NCBI GenBank assembly: GCA_007570785.1
Contig: ML660201.1
Coordinates: forward strand, 49,756,316 to 49,820,315
Direction: 5' to 3'
From: Antilocapra americana
Lineage: Eukaryota > Chordata > Mammalia > Artiodactyla > Antilocapridae
DNA: 64,000 nt
Part shown: positions 47,763 through 58,611 of the stretch, piece by piece
How positions within the stretch are numbered: the first letter of the stretch is position 1
Layout: every line of letters begins with the position of its first letter
Made by a program: the position numbers and the translations under genes
The notes under the pieces: model-generated
Databases searched by the model: none
Told to the model about the DNA's origin: nothing
Seen by the model: only the letters and a program-made list of their open reading frames with translations

Positions 47763-48242
47763 CATAGTTGTTGTTGTTCAGCCACTCAGTCATGTCTGAC
47801 TCTTTGCCACCCCATGGACTGCAGCACTCCAGGCTTCCCTGTCCTTCACTGTCTCCCAGAGCTTGCTCAAACTCATGTCCATTGAGTCGGTGATGCCAAC
47901 CAACCATCTTGTCCTCTTTCGCCCCCTTCTCTTCCTGCCCTCGATCTTTCCCAACATCAGGGTCTTTTCCATTGAGTCAGCTCTTTGCATCAGGTGGCCA
48001 AAGAATTGAAGCTTCAGCTTCAGCATCAGTCCTTCCAATGAATATTCAGGACTGATCTCCTTTAGGATTGACTCGTTTGATCTTCTTGCAGTCCAAGGGA
48101 CTCTCAAGGGTCTGCTCCAACACCACAGTTCAAAAGGTTGAGCACAGTTTGGTGCTCAGCCTAATTTATGGTCCAACTCTCACATCCATACATGACTAAT
48201 GGAAAAACCATAGCTTTGACTATATGGACCTTTGTCATATGA
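47763..48242 (-). mobile_element. BovB LINE 3' fragment
   Basis: Minus-strand BovB (GTTCAGCCACTCAGTCATG to ACCATAGCTTTGACTATATGG) with an open RT remnant of about 105 codons on the minus strand. CCCTAGAA on both sides (47755-47762 and 48243-48250) is the probable target-site duplication; it lies inside an L2-like fragment. Confidence 0.82.
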
Positions 48243-48634
48243 CCCTAGAAAATGTTGGAATGAATGGGTGACTTCAAAGAATTTAAAAGAAAAAACAGTG
48301 AACTTCTGAAAGAGCGTATACATTTTTTTTTTGACTATCGTTGAATGGGATAGATAGTCATACATGCAGATTTATTTGGGATACTGCTGAAAAGCAGGAG
48401 AGAAGATTTGAGTAGAGAAATGTTAGTGAGGTCAGCCTTTTCTTCTCAAGATCTAATTTAAAGCTATATGAAATTATTACACTTACCTTGGGAGAAACTC
48501 AGCCACCTCAAAATATTATTAAACCATATTTTAACTGTGGTCATGATTATTCTTCTTTTCCTTTATTAAGTGCCTACTTTGTGCAGAAACACAGTCTTTT
48601 CTAACACAAGTTTTCCCTCTTTTTTTCTTATTTA

Positions 48635-48835
48635 TTAAGGCATAGCTTACACATAATAAACTTTACCAATTTCAAGTGCCCAGTTTGATGACTTTTGCCA
48701 TTTGTGTGCTGCCTATAATCACCATCATGGTCAAGATAGAGAAAGGTTATTTCATCTTACACAGTCTCCTCTGCTCTCTTTGTTTGCATCCCTTCTTCCC
48801 ACCTCCAGGGAACCACTGATCTGCTTAGGGTCTAA
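48635..48835 (-). mobile_element. Old L1 3' fragment
   Basis: AGGCATAGCTTACACATAATAAAC, CAAGTGCCCAGTTTGATGAC and CTCCAGGGAACCACTGATC resemble minus-strand L1M. Confidence 0.55.
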
Positions 48836-48858
48836 CAGTCAATTAAAATAACAGTAAT

Positions 48859-48978
48859 CAGGAATTCCCTGGAGGTCCAGTGGTTGGGTCACTGCCCTTC
48901 ACCTGCAGGGGGCCCCAAGTTCGATGCCTGGTCAGGGAACTGAGATCCCACAAGCTTCAAGGCATAGTCAAAAAACAA
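48859..48978 (+). mobile_element. CHR-2 SINE
   Basis: GGAATTCCCTGGAGGTCCAG to AAAAAACAA, with flanking duplication AACAGTAAT (48850-48858 and 48979-48987). Confidence 0.87.
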
Positions 48979-49147
48979 AACAGTAATTGTAAGAGTCAAG
49001 AATTTTTCAATATTTTTACCAAAAAGGAGAACTGAGAAAGAAATTGGTAACCTAGCCATTCAGGCTGCAGCCCTGAGACAAATTGCAGCTTCACTGGACA
49101 ATGAGTTAGCTACCCTGGAGGCCCACAAAGTCTGGGTGCTCCAGGAA

Positions 49148-49178
<31 letters not shown>

Positions 49179-49285
49179 ATGTGGTAAAACCATTTTTTTG
49201 TGATTACAGGAAAAGAAGGCAAGGGTTTACATTTTCAGTTCAGATATACGTCTGTCCCCTGGGTTTCTGTTCATGCATCTGGACT

Positions 49286-49442
49286 CATTTTTTTTTAATA
49301 TTTATTTTTAAAAATTCTATTTATTTGGCTGCACCAGGTCTTCATTGTGGCATGTGGAATCTAGTTCCCCAACCAGGGATTGAACCCAGGCCCCCTGCGT
49401 TGGAAGCATGGAGACCTAGCCACTGGACCACCAGGGAAGTCC
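49286..49442 (-). mobile_element. CHR-2 SINE
   Basis: Minus strand: TTTATTTGGCTGCACCAGG, TAGTTCCCCAACCAGGGATTG, CACTGGACCACCAGGGAAGTC. CTGGACT flanks both sides (49279-49285 and 49443-49449). Confidence 0.87.
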
Positions 49443-49449
49443 CTGGACT

Positions 49450-50469
49450 TGTTTAATCTGGTGTCTTAAAGAACCCCTGGGCCTTCTCTCCTCTCTCAGA
49501 AGATTCTCAAAGGCCATGCTGCTTGAAGATGAAGCAATAAGTAAAGAAACTTCTGCCTCGGAGGGTGTTTTCTTTTTCTGAGTCTATTAATTATAAAGCT
49601 TAGAGTCCCTGATTTATCAGGGACTGAAGAGTCCCACTAAGATTTATAGCGCAAACTGAAACACAGAAATGGTGGTAAGTCTAAGAGAAACTAAATGCAG
49701 CAAAGACAAGAATGTGGAGATTTTATATTGTGCTGTCAGGAGGATCATCAGTTCTGCCTCCATGAGGGCACCAGGCACTGTTTGGGTCCTGAGGCTATCA
49801 CTGAGAAAGACTGGTAAACTCCTGCTGCCTTCCTGGAGGCAGCAGCTCACTTTCTGGTCTTGGGAGGTGCAAATGAGTAACATGGGTCCTCTCAGGATGA
49901 ACAAAGAGCAGGGGCAGGACGGCTGGATTAGGGGTGGGGTGAGCACTTTGGGTAACTGGTCAGGGAGGACAGCTCTGAGGAGGTGATCTTTGAATTGAGA
50001 CCCCAAAACCCAAAAGGAAACCAGCTCTTGCTAGAGAAAGAGCATTGTAAAAATCAGGACCAGCACATGCAAGGGCCCTGAGGTAGCCAAGAGGTTGATG
50101 TGTTCAGGAAAAAGGGCAAAGGTAGCCCATGCTCAGCGACCAAGGTGGAGAGGGATACAAGCTGAGGGTAGGGCGATAAGAAGTCTTGCTCCAAAATATG
50201 CAAAACCTGAGCCCTCCTGGAAACAAAGTAACGAAGCCAGCTGTGCTGGGCCCCTGTGCTCTGAGACGTGTGTCAAGGCTGGGCAGTAGCTGGGAATGCT
50301 TACATCGGCAAAATCGCTTCTTATTTCCTTCGATTCGGATCATAGATGAGCTGCCTGGGAAGGAAGAGCTAGTCTAGCCCAGCCCCCTCATTTTGCAAAG
50401 GAAGGAACAAAGGCCCAGAGGGTAAAGTCCTTCCCTCATAACCTGGAGGAAATATTTGCAGTTCATTAT
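49450..50469. other. Intron 1, partly an ancient repeat
   Basis: 49960-50160 (GAGGTGATCTTTGAATTGAGAC, AAGGGCCCTGAGGTAGC) resembles a common ancient mammalian repeat that I cannot name. No gene seen. Confidence 0.4.
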
Positions 50470-51117
50470 TGTTGCGCGGGGCGGGGGGGGGGGGGCTGGT
50501 CCGGCTGCTTGCTGCTCAAAAGCCAATAAGCAGGCCAGGTTGGTGGAAAGCCAAGTTTATTTTATCTCAGGTGGCCGCAACTGTGCCAAGGCCGACTCCC
50601 CCCACCACCGACAAGCGGGGGTGAGAGCAGTTATAGACAGTCGGGGTGGGGGGCTACATGCAGAAACAGCAGTCATCTCTAACAGTCAGCTTCAGATTGG
50701 TCATCAGTGATCCAACCAATGTCATCTTGGTTGTATTAGGTACAGTTCATCTTCAGTTGCGGGGTGCACTTGTTCCCATCTCTTTGTGGTCAGTTCTCAG
50801 AATTATGACAGCTCAAGTCCTGCGTACAGTCTGTAGTTACCTTCTCCACTTGGTGTTTTGGCATCTGTAAGACCGCTCACAGGATACACTCAGAATATTA
50901 TCTGCAGCCCTTGAGAAAGAACTAAAGGTCCTTGACTGTGCTTAATGACTACATTATTATTATTAGTCTCCTTTGACTGTTTTCCTTTGTTTTCATGTTT
51001 CTCAAACTTCTCTGGTTAAACTTATTCTCTGACTAAAGGTTTCCACAGCAAAAGGCAGGCAGAGGACATGGTGGGGGGTGGGCTGGCACAAGGACCGTAT
51101 GGTCCTGCTCTGTTTCA
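50470..51117 (-). mobile_element. Solo LTR of a bovine ERVK-like endogenous retrovirus
   Basis: A 648-base block starts TGTTGCGCGG and ends CTCTGTTTCA, giving TG...CA ends. It lies in minus orientation: the reverse complement of AAGTTTATTTTATC near the start would hold the AATAAA poly(A) signal next to U5. TTCATTAT occurs at both edges (50462-50469 and 51114-51121, the latter overlapping the LTR end). I recognise the body as a common bovine LTR (BTLTR1-like). A run of 14 G near 50482-50495 lies near the U5 end. There are no internal retroviral genes, so it is a recombined solo LTR with no coding potential. Confidence 0.75.
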
Positions 51118-51359
51118 TTATCTCAGATTGAGAGATCAGTTTCCACCCCCATATAAAGAGCTGCTGGCCACTGGGGCTGGCATAAAGTGAATGAGGGGGA
51201 GGGGGTTCCGAGGAGGAGGTTGACCAAAATCCAGATGTTTGATGGCACCCAGCAACTGGGGGATGGGAACACATACGTGCCCTGAGTGGGAGAAGTGAGT
51301 ACAGCTCTTGAGCAGGCTTGCAGTTCTGGGAAAGTGAAGTCACGTGGTTGCTCAAAACC

Positions 51360-51690
51360 TGGAAAGAACTCAGTTGTCCCCGAAGGGGTGCCCAGATGAA
51401 TAGATTGCAGTCTCTCCAGACACTGGAATCCTACGCGGCAGTGAAAAGGAACAACCGGCAGATCCGTGCAGTAACGTGGGTGACCCTCACACAAGCTGAG
51501 CAGAAGCAGCCAGCTGCAGGAAGGTCTCAGTCAGGCAAAACTAACTGATAGTTTTCTGGGGCCAGGAGTGGCGGTCGGTGGCTAAGTGCGCTGAGGGAGC
51601 TTTCATGGTGGTATACACATGTATACACATTTGTCAAAAGTCTTTTAGGTCCTTTTTAATGTTTGTAAATTATATCTCAGTAAATTTGAT
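51360..51690 (+). mobile_element. Old L1 3' fragment
   Basis: ATGAATAGATTGCAG, CACTGGAATCCTACGCGGCAG, GTGAAAAGGAACAACC and GTCAGGCAAAACTAACTG follow the layout of an L1M 3' region, ending with AAATTATATCTCAGTAAATTTG. Confidence 0.6.
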
Positions 51691-52687
51691 TCTAAGAAGT
51701 TTAAAAAGGAAAGGGGAAAGGAAAGCTTTTGGTTACACTGCTGTTCACTGGCTAAACGGTTATAGAGCACCTCTGTGAACAAGGTGCCATAACAGGGGCC
51801 AAGCAGCTGCTTGTGCCAAACCTGGTGGGCAGAGGACTGACGAGCCCCACATGGTTCCCTCCGTCAGAAGACTGTCACCCCATTCTCTGTACCCAGCCTG
51901 TCAGCCACCCAGAGACCACAATCAGCACCCACGTCCGGGAAGGAACAGGGATTACTAAGGAGAAAAACAGCTCTTCTTTTGGCCTGGGAGGACCTAAACA
52001 TCCCTCAAGCAGAGGGAATGGGAAGGAGATGGGACGGATTCATCCTGACTCGAATGCACCCACCTCTCTGCAGTAACCAACCCCCATCTGTCTTGCTTGA
52101 TAGTTTGCTCACATAATTTTGCTGAGCGCCAGTCTGAGGTCTGAGCGGTGTTTGGCTCTGACTTGCCGAGTTCATTGATCAATATGTTTATATCTAATTT
52201 CCGCAAGTTTACCCAGCCTCCACTACTGCATATATGTGTGCACAGGGCATCTGAGGCATCCTGGGCAGTGGACAGCAGCTTTTTACAGATAAACGTGTGT
52301 CTACAGAATGACAGTTTCTATATGTGGACTTTTACCTACAGTCGTACTGTGAAGAGATATGGCAGTTTCTATTTAATATTGCACAGATAAGGGTATCTGA
52401 ACATATACTGCTCTGGACATCTAGAACATGGTATAGTGCTTTTAATTTTTTGAGAAATGAATAAGCCATATCAGAGATGCACATCAGGGCCTAGCCCACA
52501 GTGGCCGGGTTCTTGGCCACAGGTAAAGATGATACTGTCATTTGGTATCACCCTGCTTCTCAGACCTGGAGGAAGGAGTAAAAGGGTTCAGGAGACCATC
52601 CTCCTGGACCAGCTGAGGGAACGGCGGCAGGTAGGCAGCCCTAATTCATCCTCTTCACTCTATTATTTTTCTTCCTTCTTCCTGAAG
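51691..52687. other. Intron 1, 1 kb preceding exon 2, no repeat recognised
   Basis: Unique-looking sequence up to the exon 2 acceptor. Confidence 0.45.
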
Positions 52688-52891
52688 CTTATGAGATTGA
52701 TCTGCCACGTGGAAGCGGCGTCACAGTCCTCCTGAAGCCCGGGACCCAGACTCTGCCAGTGAAACTCTGTTACATCATTTATAAAAGATGGGAAACCACC
52801 CTGTCCATCAAAGCTGGAGAGAAAAAAGCCTTTTCCTTTAGCTGCCAGGATCCACACAATTACTTCGTTATCGAGATCCAGAAGAATATTG
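52688..52891 (+). CDS. CDCP1: CDCP1 exon 2: N-terminal extracellular segment
   Basis: This 204-base exon encodes residues 28-96 and lies between a pyrimidine-rich acceptor (TTCCTTCTTCCTGAAG|) and a donor G|GTAAGC. Entry and exit are both phase 1. The translation, with YEIDLPRGSG near its start and FVIEIQKNI at its end, aligns by memory with the first extracellular segment of human CDCP1. Two cysteines are present (in LCYI and FSCQ). The segment has no N-X-S/T sequon: the site I recall as Asn39 in human lies opposite a glycine (GSGVT). Open reading continues into the intron without a stop for 27 codons, so the 3' end rests on the donor and on family alignment. Confidence 0.92.
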
Positions 52892-53009
52892 GTAAGCACT
52901 CAGTCGTGGACTCTCTGGCCTCCCTGTCTCTTCTTTCCAAGCTAACCCAGCCTCTACTGGTAGAGAGCTGAGACCTATTCTGAAATTCTGCACCCTCTTT
53001 AGCTTGTAT

Positions 53010-53215
53010 GTGGCCAGTCACAGTCCTAAGCGTTTTACGTGGTTTCAATTTTTGTTTTTTCTTTTAATCCTCGAGGCAGCCCTAAGAGAAGTTCTCAAAG
53101 GAAGTCACTTGCCTAAGATAGCACAGCTGGTGTGTCTCAGCAAGACAGGAACCACAAGTGTTCTGGAATTCTGGATCCAGAGTGTCTGCCTGTGGTCACT
53201 ATGCCACACTGTCTC
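53010..53215 (+). mobile_element. MIR SINE
   Basis: CAGTCCTAAGCGTTTTACG, TCACTTGCCTAAGATAGCAC and GTGTCTGCCTGTGGTCACTATGCC follow MIR. Confidence 0.68.
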
Positions 53216-53394
53216 ATAGCAGAGCTACGGATCCTTGGGTGATGCTCTGATGTGCTCAAAACATCTGGCTGAGCACTAGCAAAAGTCAAGGGAGCTGGAG
53301 GACAGAAGGATTGGAAGATCGAGGAGACAACAGTGGGGCAGTGGATCCACTAGTTACAATGGGGAAAAACAGCAGCTTTGCAGGCTGAGGGACT

Positions 53395-53600
53395 TGGTTT
53401 GACTTCAGGTGCCAGGGCGACTGATCGTGTGCCTTGATGGCATGGCTTCATATAAGTTACTTACCTGCTTTGCGATTTAGTTTTCTAGTCTGTAATACAA
53501 GAGTCATTGTACCAACCAATAGGGATGTTTTGGGGATGAAATAAAATTACGGATTGAAATGTGTGACATACTGGCATTCAAAAAACTACAGGCACTTGGT
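53395..53600 (+). mobile_element. MIRb SINE
   Basis: GGTTTGACTTCAGGTGCC, ATAAGTTACTTACCTGC, TTAGTTTTCTAGTCTGTAATAC resemble MIRb; decayed. Confidence 0.5.
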
Positions 53601-53937
53601 GTTACTAATGATAATTTGAGTTTGGGATAGGAGATTGACATAAGAAATACTAATTAGGCAGAAAGAATTAAAGTATAGTTTCCCAATTATTTTAAGGTGG
53701 CATGCCAGTGAGGAACTAACAGGTATATTAACAACGAGACCACTATTTTGATGGAATCAAAGTCATACTCAGAAAATTTCTTCACCTTTCTTCTATTTTC
53801 TTCACCTGAAAATAGATGAGTTGGAATAGATTATGAAGGAAGACGAAGAATAAAATAAACCTTGAGAAGAAGGAATTCATAAAAATAAAAAGAAAAATTA
53901 AAGTACTTAAAAGCAATTTTTAAAACTATATTTCTGG

Positions 53938-54165
53938 ACCTCCCTGGTGGTCCAGTGGTTAAGAATCCGCCTGCCAATGCAGGGAACACGGGTTCAGTGT
54001 CTGGTTCACCTGAGCCCGTGTGCCACAACTACTGAGCCGGTGCTCCCCAGCAAGAGGAGACGCTATAGTGAGAAGCCTGTGCGCTGCAGCTCGAGTGTAC
54101 CCCCCACGCCACACAACTAAAGAAAGCCCGCACACAGCAATGAAGACCCCGTGCGGCCCGAAAGA
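53938..54165 (+). mobile_element. CHR-2 SINE, long-body type
   Basis: ACCTCCCTGGTGGTCCAGTGG head, ACGGGTTCAGTGTCTGG, body ACAACTACTGAGCCGGTGC and GAAAGCCCGCACACAGCAATG. Confidence 0.85.
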
Positions 54166-54549
54166 GAGCATGTTTGTAACTAAAGCCAAAACCTGGTTCT
54201 TTGTAAAGGCCAGTTAAATAGACAAATCTCCAACTAGTCTCCAGGAAAAAAAAGAAAGAGAAATTGGAATATATAGCATTGAATGTATACATATGGATTT
54301 AATGACCTGTAGAAAGCTGATTGCTACATTTGTAAGAGACTGATAATCTGAATGACAGAATGACTTCCAGGGAAAATTTACTGGGCCAGATTGACTCAAA
54401 GAAAGGGAGGAAGCCTGAATAAGTATGTAACCAAGAAGGAGATTGGAAAAAATGTCCAGTGTGAAGGAGAAAGGGTTTGGGTTTGTCAGAGATGGTTTCA
54501 CACGAGAGTCCTATAAAGCTCCAAGTAGCAGATAATTTCTATGGTATTT

Positions 54550-54785
54550 AAACAGTTCCAGAGGAAGGTTGACGAACCTTTTCTATAAAAGGCCAGAGAG
54601 TAAATATCTTAGACGTTGTATGCCAGATGGTGTCTGTCACAACTCCTCCGCTCTGCTCTGATAGCACAAAATCAACCGTAGACAATAGATAAACAAAGGG
54701 ACAATGAACATCCCGTATTTATTTACAAGAACAGGTATTTGACTGAATTGGGCCTATGAGCTGTGGTTTGTCAAACCCCATTCTA
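54550..54785. mobile_element. Ancient hAT-type DNA transposon
   Basis: The sequence contains CCTTTTCTATAAAAGGCCAGAGAGTAAATAT, GTCACAACTC, ATAGACAATA and TTATTTACAAGAACAGG, and ends GGTTTGTCAAACCCC. This is a widespread non-autonomous mammalian element whose ends (CAGAGGAAGGTTGACGAACC / GTTTGTCAAACCCC) are roughly inverted. The family name is uncertain. Confidence 0.55.
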
Positions 54786-54847
54786 GAACGTTGAAAGAGG
54801 TCAAGTTTCACAGTTCATTTCCTAAGGCTCTTAAAACCCTGATGTCA

Positions 54848-54948
54848 GGGGGGAGGGAGGAGGGAGGGGGGACCCGGAGGGGAAGCATATGTAAACCCAT
54901 GGTGATATCATGACAATGTATGGCAAAAACAATAAAAAAAAAAAAAAA
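54848..54948 (+). mobile_element. Severely 5'-truncated ruminant L1 3' end with intact poly(A)
   Basis: About 100 bases: a G-rich start (GGGGGGAGGGAGGAGGGAGG), then CATGGTGATATCATGACAATG, then GGCAAAAACAATAAA and an uninterrupted A run. Perfect flanking duplication AAAACCCTGATGTCA (54833-54847 and 54949-54963). The perfect duplication and pure A tail suggest a recent insertion. Confidence 0.83.
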
Positions 54949-55191
54949 AAAACCCTGATGTCAAACTCTTCCAGTGCATAAAAAGAAAATAGACCAGTCT
55001 CTTATGAATATGCTTTGTCCCCCAAATCCTAAGTAAAATAGAAGTATATCAAATCCAAAAATTGCATGAAAAGACCAAAGCAACAAGAGCAGGAGGGCTT
55101 GTTGGAAGACAGAAGGATAGTTCACCACTGGCCAGTCAGCTCAAGGTACTGCAGCATGTGAGTATATGAAAGGGAAGAACTCATTTGATTT

Positions 55192-55464
55192 CTTTTTTTT
55201 CAATTTTATTTATTTATTTTTGGCTGTGCTGGGTCTTCATTGCTGAGCATGGGCTGTCTCAAGGTTTGGAGTGTGAGGCCACTCTTGATTGCAGTGTTCA
55301 GGTTTCTCAGTGCAGTGTTGTGGAGCACAGGCTGTAGGCGCATGGGCTTGGCTCATGGGCTTAGCTGCCTGGTGGCATGTGGAAAATTCCCAGACCAGGG
55401 ATCGAACCCGTGTCCCCTGCATTGGCAGACAGATTCTTAACCACTGGACCACTAGGGAGGCCCA
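55192..55464 (-). mobile_element. CHR-2 SINE, long-body type
   Basis: Minus strand: TTATTTTTGGCTGTGCTGGG, GGAGCACAGGCTGTAGGCGC, CAGACCAGGGATCGAACCCG, CACTGGACCACTAGGGAGGC. Confidence 0.86.
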
Positions 55465-55510
55465 CACTTGATCATCTTAATAGATGATTTTAAATGATTT
55501 TAATAAAATG

Positions 55511-55717
55511 CTCTTGCTCAGTCACTTCAGTCATGTCCGACTCTTTGCAACCCTATGGACTATAGACCATCAGGCTCCTCTGTCCATGGTATTCTCCAGG
55601 CCAGAATACTGGAGTGGGTTGTCATGCCCTCTGCCAGGGGATCTTCCCAACCCAGGGATCAAACCCACATCTCCTGCATTACAGGCTTCTTTACCACTGA
55701 GCCACCAGGGAAGCCCA
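55511..55717 (-). mobile_element. Bov-tA SINE
   Basis: Minus strand: GCTCAGTCACTTCAGTCATG, CCAGGCCAGAATACTGGAGTG, CACTGAGCCACCAGGGAAGCC. Confidence 0.88.
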
Positions 55718-55794
55718 AAAACACTCTTAGTAACCCAGAAATAGAGGAATGTTTTGTTAATCCAATAAATTGTATCCATCAAAAACCAATAGCA

Positions 55795-55912
55795 GAGACT
55801 TCCCTGGCGGTCCAGTGGTTAAGACTCCATACTTCACTGCAGAGGGCATGGATTTGATCCCTGATACAGGAAGTTCCGCTTGCTGCACAGTGTGGCCCCC
55901 AAAAAACAATCA
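55795..55912 (+). mobile_element. CHR-2 SINE
   Basis: AGACTTCCCTGGCGGTCCAG to GTGTGGCCCCCAAAAAACAA, with TTGATCCCTGATACAGGAAG. Confidence 0.85.
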
Positions 55913-56392
55913 CAAGTATATTTAACCATCAGACACAGAAACATTACCAGTAAAACAAGGAACAACATAAGGATTCCCACTATGCATGCTTTTGGTCACC
56001 AGTATTCAAAAGTTCTGTTAAAGTATTTAGAGATAATCTTAATAAAACATAGGATGTATATGAAGCAAAATACACAATTTTGCTGAAAGACCAAAGAGAA
56101 GACGTAAGTAAATGGAGAGAAGTTCCCATGTTACCTGATGAAAATCTCAGTATTTTTTGTGTCCTTTCTCCCCAAGATTAATTTATGAGTTTAAGTCAAT
56201 TACAATTAAAATGTCAATGAAGCTTTTGCATAGGTGAGGAGACTATTGATATACTTAGAATTCAAAGGAATGGTGTATTGCTATTAAAAGAATGAAGGAA
56301 ATCTATGTTAATGTTTGACATGGAACGATACCCCCCGGTCGTTTTATTCCATGCCAAACAATGCATCTTTCAGCAGGAGAATAGTTTGTATA

Positions 56393-56606
56393 GCTTGTTG
56401 TTATTTAGTCACTAGGCTGTATCTGACTCTTTTTGGACCCCATGGACTGCAGCCTGCCAGGCTCCTCCATCCATGGGATTTTCCAGGCTGGAATACTGGA
56501 GTGGGGTGCCACTTCCTATTCCAGGGGATCTTCCTGAACCAGGGATTGAACTCGTGTCTCCAGCTTGACAGGCAAATTTTTTGCCACTAAACTATACAAG
56601 GAGGCC
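56393..56606 (-). mobile_element. Bov-tA SINE
   Basis: Minus strand: TTATTTAGTCACTAGGCTG, CCATCCATGGGATTTTCCAGG, GCCACTAAACTATACAAGGAG. Confidence 0.85.
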
Positions 56607-57326
56607 CTTTTTATAGTTTAATTTCACTTTATTAAATACATAAAATCATACAGAGCCTCAAGTCTGGAGGGTTAAACATCAAAATGCTATCCTTATGTTA
56701 TTTCTCTAGTGAGTAGGGGAGGGGAACAGGTGACAGCCATTGTCTTCTGTTCTTCTGTACTCTCATTTTTTTTATAGGCAGACATTACTTTTATAATCGA
56801 TTAAGTCACAAAAATGACTGCCCTCTTGAGAAAGGAAAAAGATCCCACAATCACATCTCACAAGACACATCTCATGAGGCCCGTCTCACACACAGACCAC
56901 ACACAGTTTCCCAAATAATAAACTCGTGCTTGCAATTTTTGAAAATGATGTGAAAATAACATTTTTAGAATTATAAATCTACACACCAGAATCAAGTTCA
57001 GTATTCTGCTTACCTCTGGTTTTTAAAAACCCTTCTGAATAAACATTCTGAAAGTTTCAAATTTTAGCCTCTCTGCTGTCATCCCTTCCTTTTAGAAAAA
57101 AATATTTAAATTTTATTTTGTATTAGGTATAACTCATTTACAACGTCATCCCCTCTTGAATGTCTCCATTAAAGGTAATGAAAGTAGAAGTCTGTGCTGG
57201 GGAACTGAGGTGTGAATCACTTCAGAAATGACGCTTCTCCATCCTCTGGATAAGGAATCATTTGAGTTATTTAAACCTTTTTACACTGGATGGGGAACTG
57301 AAGACTTGGAGGCTTGCAGGTGGTGA
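56607..57326. other. Intron 2, AT-rich, nothing firm recognised
   Basis: No gene. 57100-57170 (TTTTGTATTAGGTATAACTC) could be an L1 remnant. Confidence 0.4.
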
Positions 57327-57888
57327 TTGCAACCATGAAATTAAAAGATGCTTACTCCTAAGAAGGAAAGTTATGACCAACCTAGGCAGCATATTAAAAA
57401 GCAAAGACATTACTTTACCAACAAAGGTCCGTCTATTCAAGGCTATGGTTTTTCCAATAGTCATGTATGGATGTTGGAGTTGGACTATAAAGAACACTTA
57501 ACCCTGAAGAATTGATGCTTTTGAACTGTGGTGTTGGAGAAGACTCTTGAGAGTCCCTTGGACTGCAAGGAGATCCAACCAGTCCACCCTAAAGATCAGT
57601 CCTGAGTGTTCACTGGAAGGACTGATGTTGAAGCTGAAACTCCAACACTTTGGGCACCTGATGCAAAGAGCTGACTCATTTGAAAAGACCCTGATGCTGG
57701 GAAAGGTTGAGGGCAGGAGGAGAAGGGGATGACAGAGGATGAGATAACTGGATGGCATCACTGACTCAATGGACATGGGTTTGGGTGGACTCCGGGTTTG
57801 TGATGGACAGGGAGGCCTGGCGTGCTGCAGCTCATGGGGTCGAAAAGAGTTGGACAGAACTGAGTGACTGAACTGAACTGAACTGAAC
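57327..57888 (+). mobile_element. BovB LINE 3' fragment
   Basis: Plus-strand BovB from GATTGCAACCATGAAATTAA to ACTGAACTGAACTGAAC. It encodes parts of the RT C-terminus (LLLRRKVMTNLGSILKSKDI, then after a stop [15 protein letters not shown]). Frame breaks make it inactive. Confidence 0.85.
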
Positions 57889-58611
57889 TTGTGTGTCCAT
57901 TCTGAAAACAAAGCTCTTAGCAACACATTAAAAAATGTCCACACAACCTGACAACCCCAGGGTCACATGACTGGTGGCAGAGCTGTGGCTAAGAAATGGA
58001 GCTTTTTGCTCCAGGTACTTGGTATGGAATTAAGTCGGAATCACTGCCTTAGTTGGGTTAAGTGATCCCATAAGAACACAGAAGCCAGTAGGAGCCACTC
58101 CAAGCCACAGGGGAAATGTAGCTGAAAAGTAGACCTGGCTTAATGCAAACAGTGCAGTTTCTGTGAGCTCCAAAACGTTGATACTGTCTTTACCTACACG
58201 CAAAACCTAATTTTAGCTTCATTCGTCACTCCATTATTGAGCCTTGTTTTATCACTTGAGCAGTGCAGGGCACTGCAAAGAGCTCAAGTCCACAAACAAT
58301 GGTCTGGGCTTTCGTCCTGGGAGCGTGTGCACTGTGAGCACCACACAAGCCACTCGGACTCTAGGACTCTACAAAAAATGAGAGGCTTGATGTGCTGACC
58401 TCAGAGGTCCTTGACAGCTCTGAAATTCTCCCATAATTCCTTTTCGAGTTGGCAGTAGTTTCCCAGAGCAGCAACAAAAACTTGCAGATTAATATGACAC
58501 TGGCCAGAGTGCTTTGCACCTTTCAGGTTCCCTGCGCCCCAGACAACAAAAGCCACCCTGCCTGCTTTTCGGTAGTGCCTCCCTGAGACAACGGTTCTCC
58601 CTTTCTTTTCT
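57889..58611. other. Intron 2, nothing recognised
   Basis: Unique-looking sequence. Confidence 0.45.

Larger units (their letters stand above)
25636..52687 (+). other. CDCP1: CDCP1 intron 1 (27 kb, phase 1)
   Basis: The intron is bounded by the GTGAGT donor after exon 1 and the CTGAAG acceptor before exon 2. It contains all features listed between these points, including the RPL29 pseudogene, the solo LTR and most SINEs. An additional non-coding or alternative first exon cannot be excluded. I saw no convincing coding exon in it. Confidence 0.85.
54165..56330 (+). mobile_element. Ancient L1 ORF2 relic broken by later insertions
   Basis: Separate pieces in the same order and strand resemble consecutive parts of L1 ORF2: 54170-54545 (CCAAAACCTGGTTCTTTGTAAAG, ATAGACAAATCTCCAACTAG), 54790-55170 (TTCATTTCCTAAGGCTC, AAAGAAAATAGACCAGTCTC), 55735-55795 and 55913-56330 (AAATGGAGAGAAGTTCCCATG, TCTCCCCAAGATTAATTTATG). 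All frames are broken. A hAT element, an L1 3' end and three SINEs have inserted into it. The exact outer limits are uncertain. Confidence 0.6.

Noticed and set aside
49669..49986. 105-codon plus-strand frame
   Set aside because: No family likeness; the far part overlaps an ancient repeat and an antisense frame of similar length.
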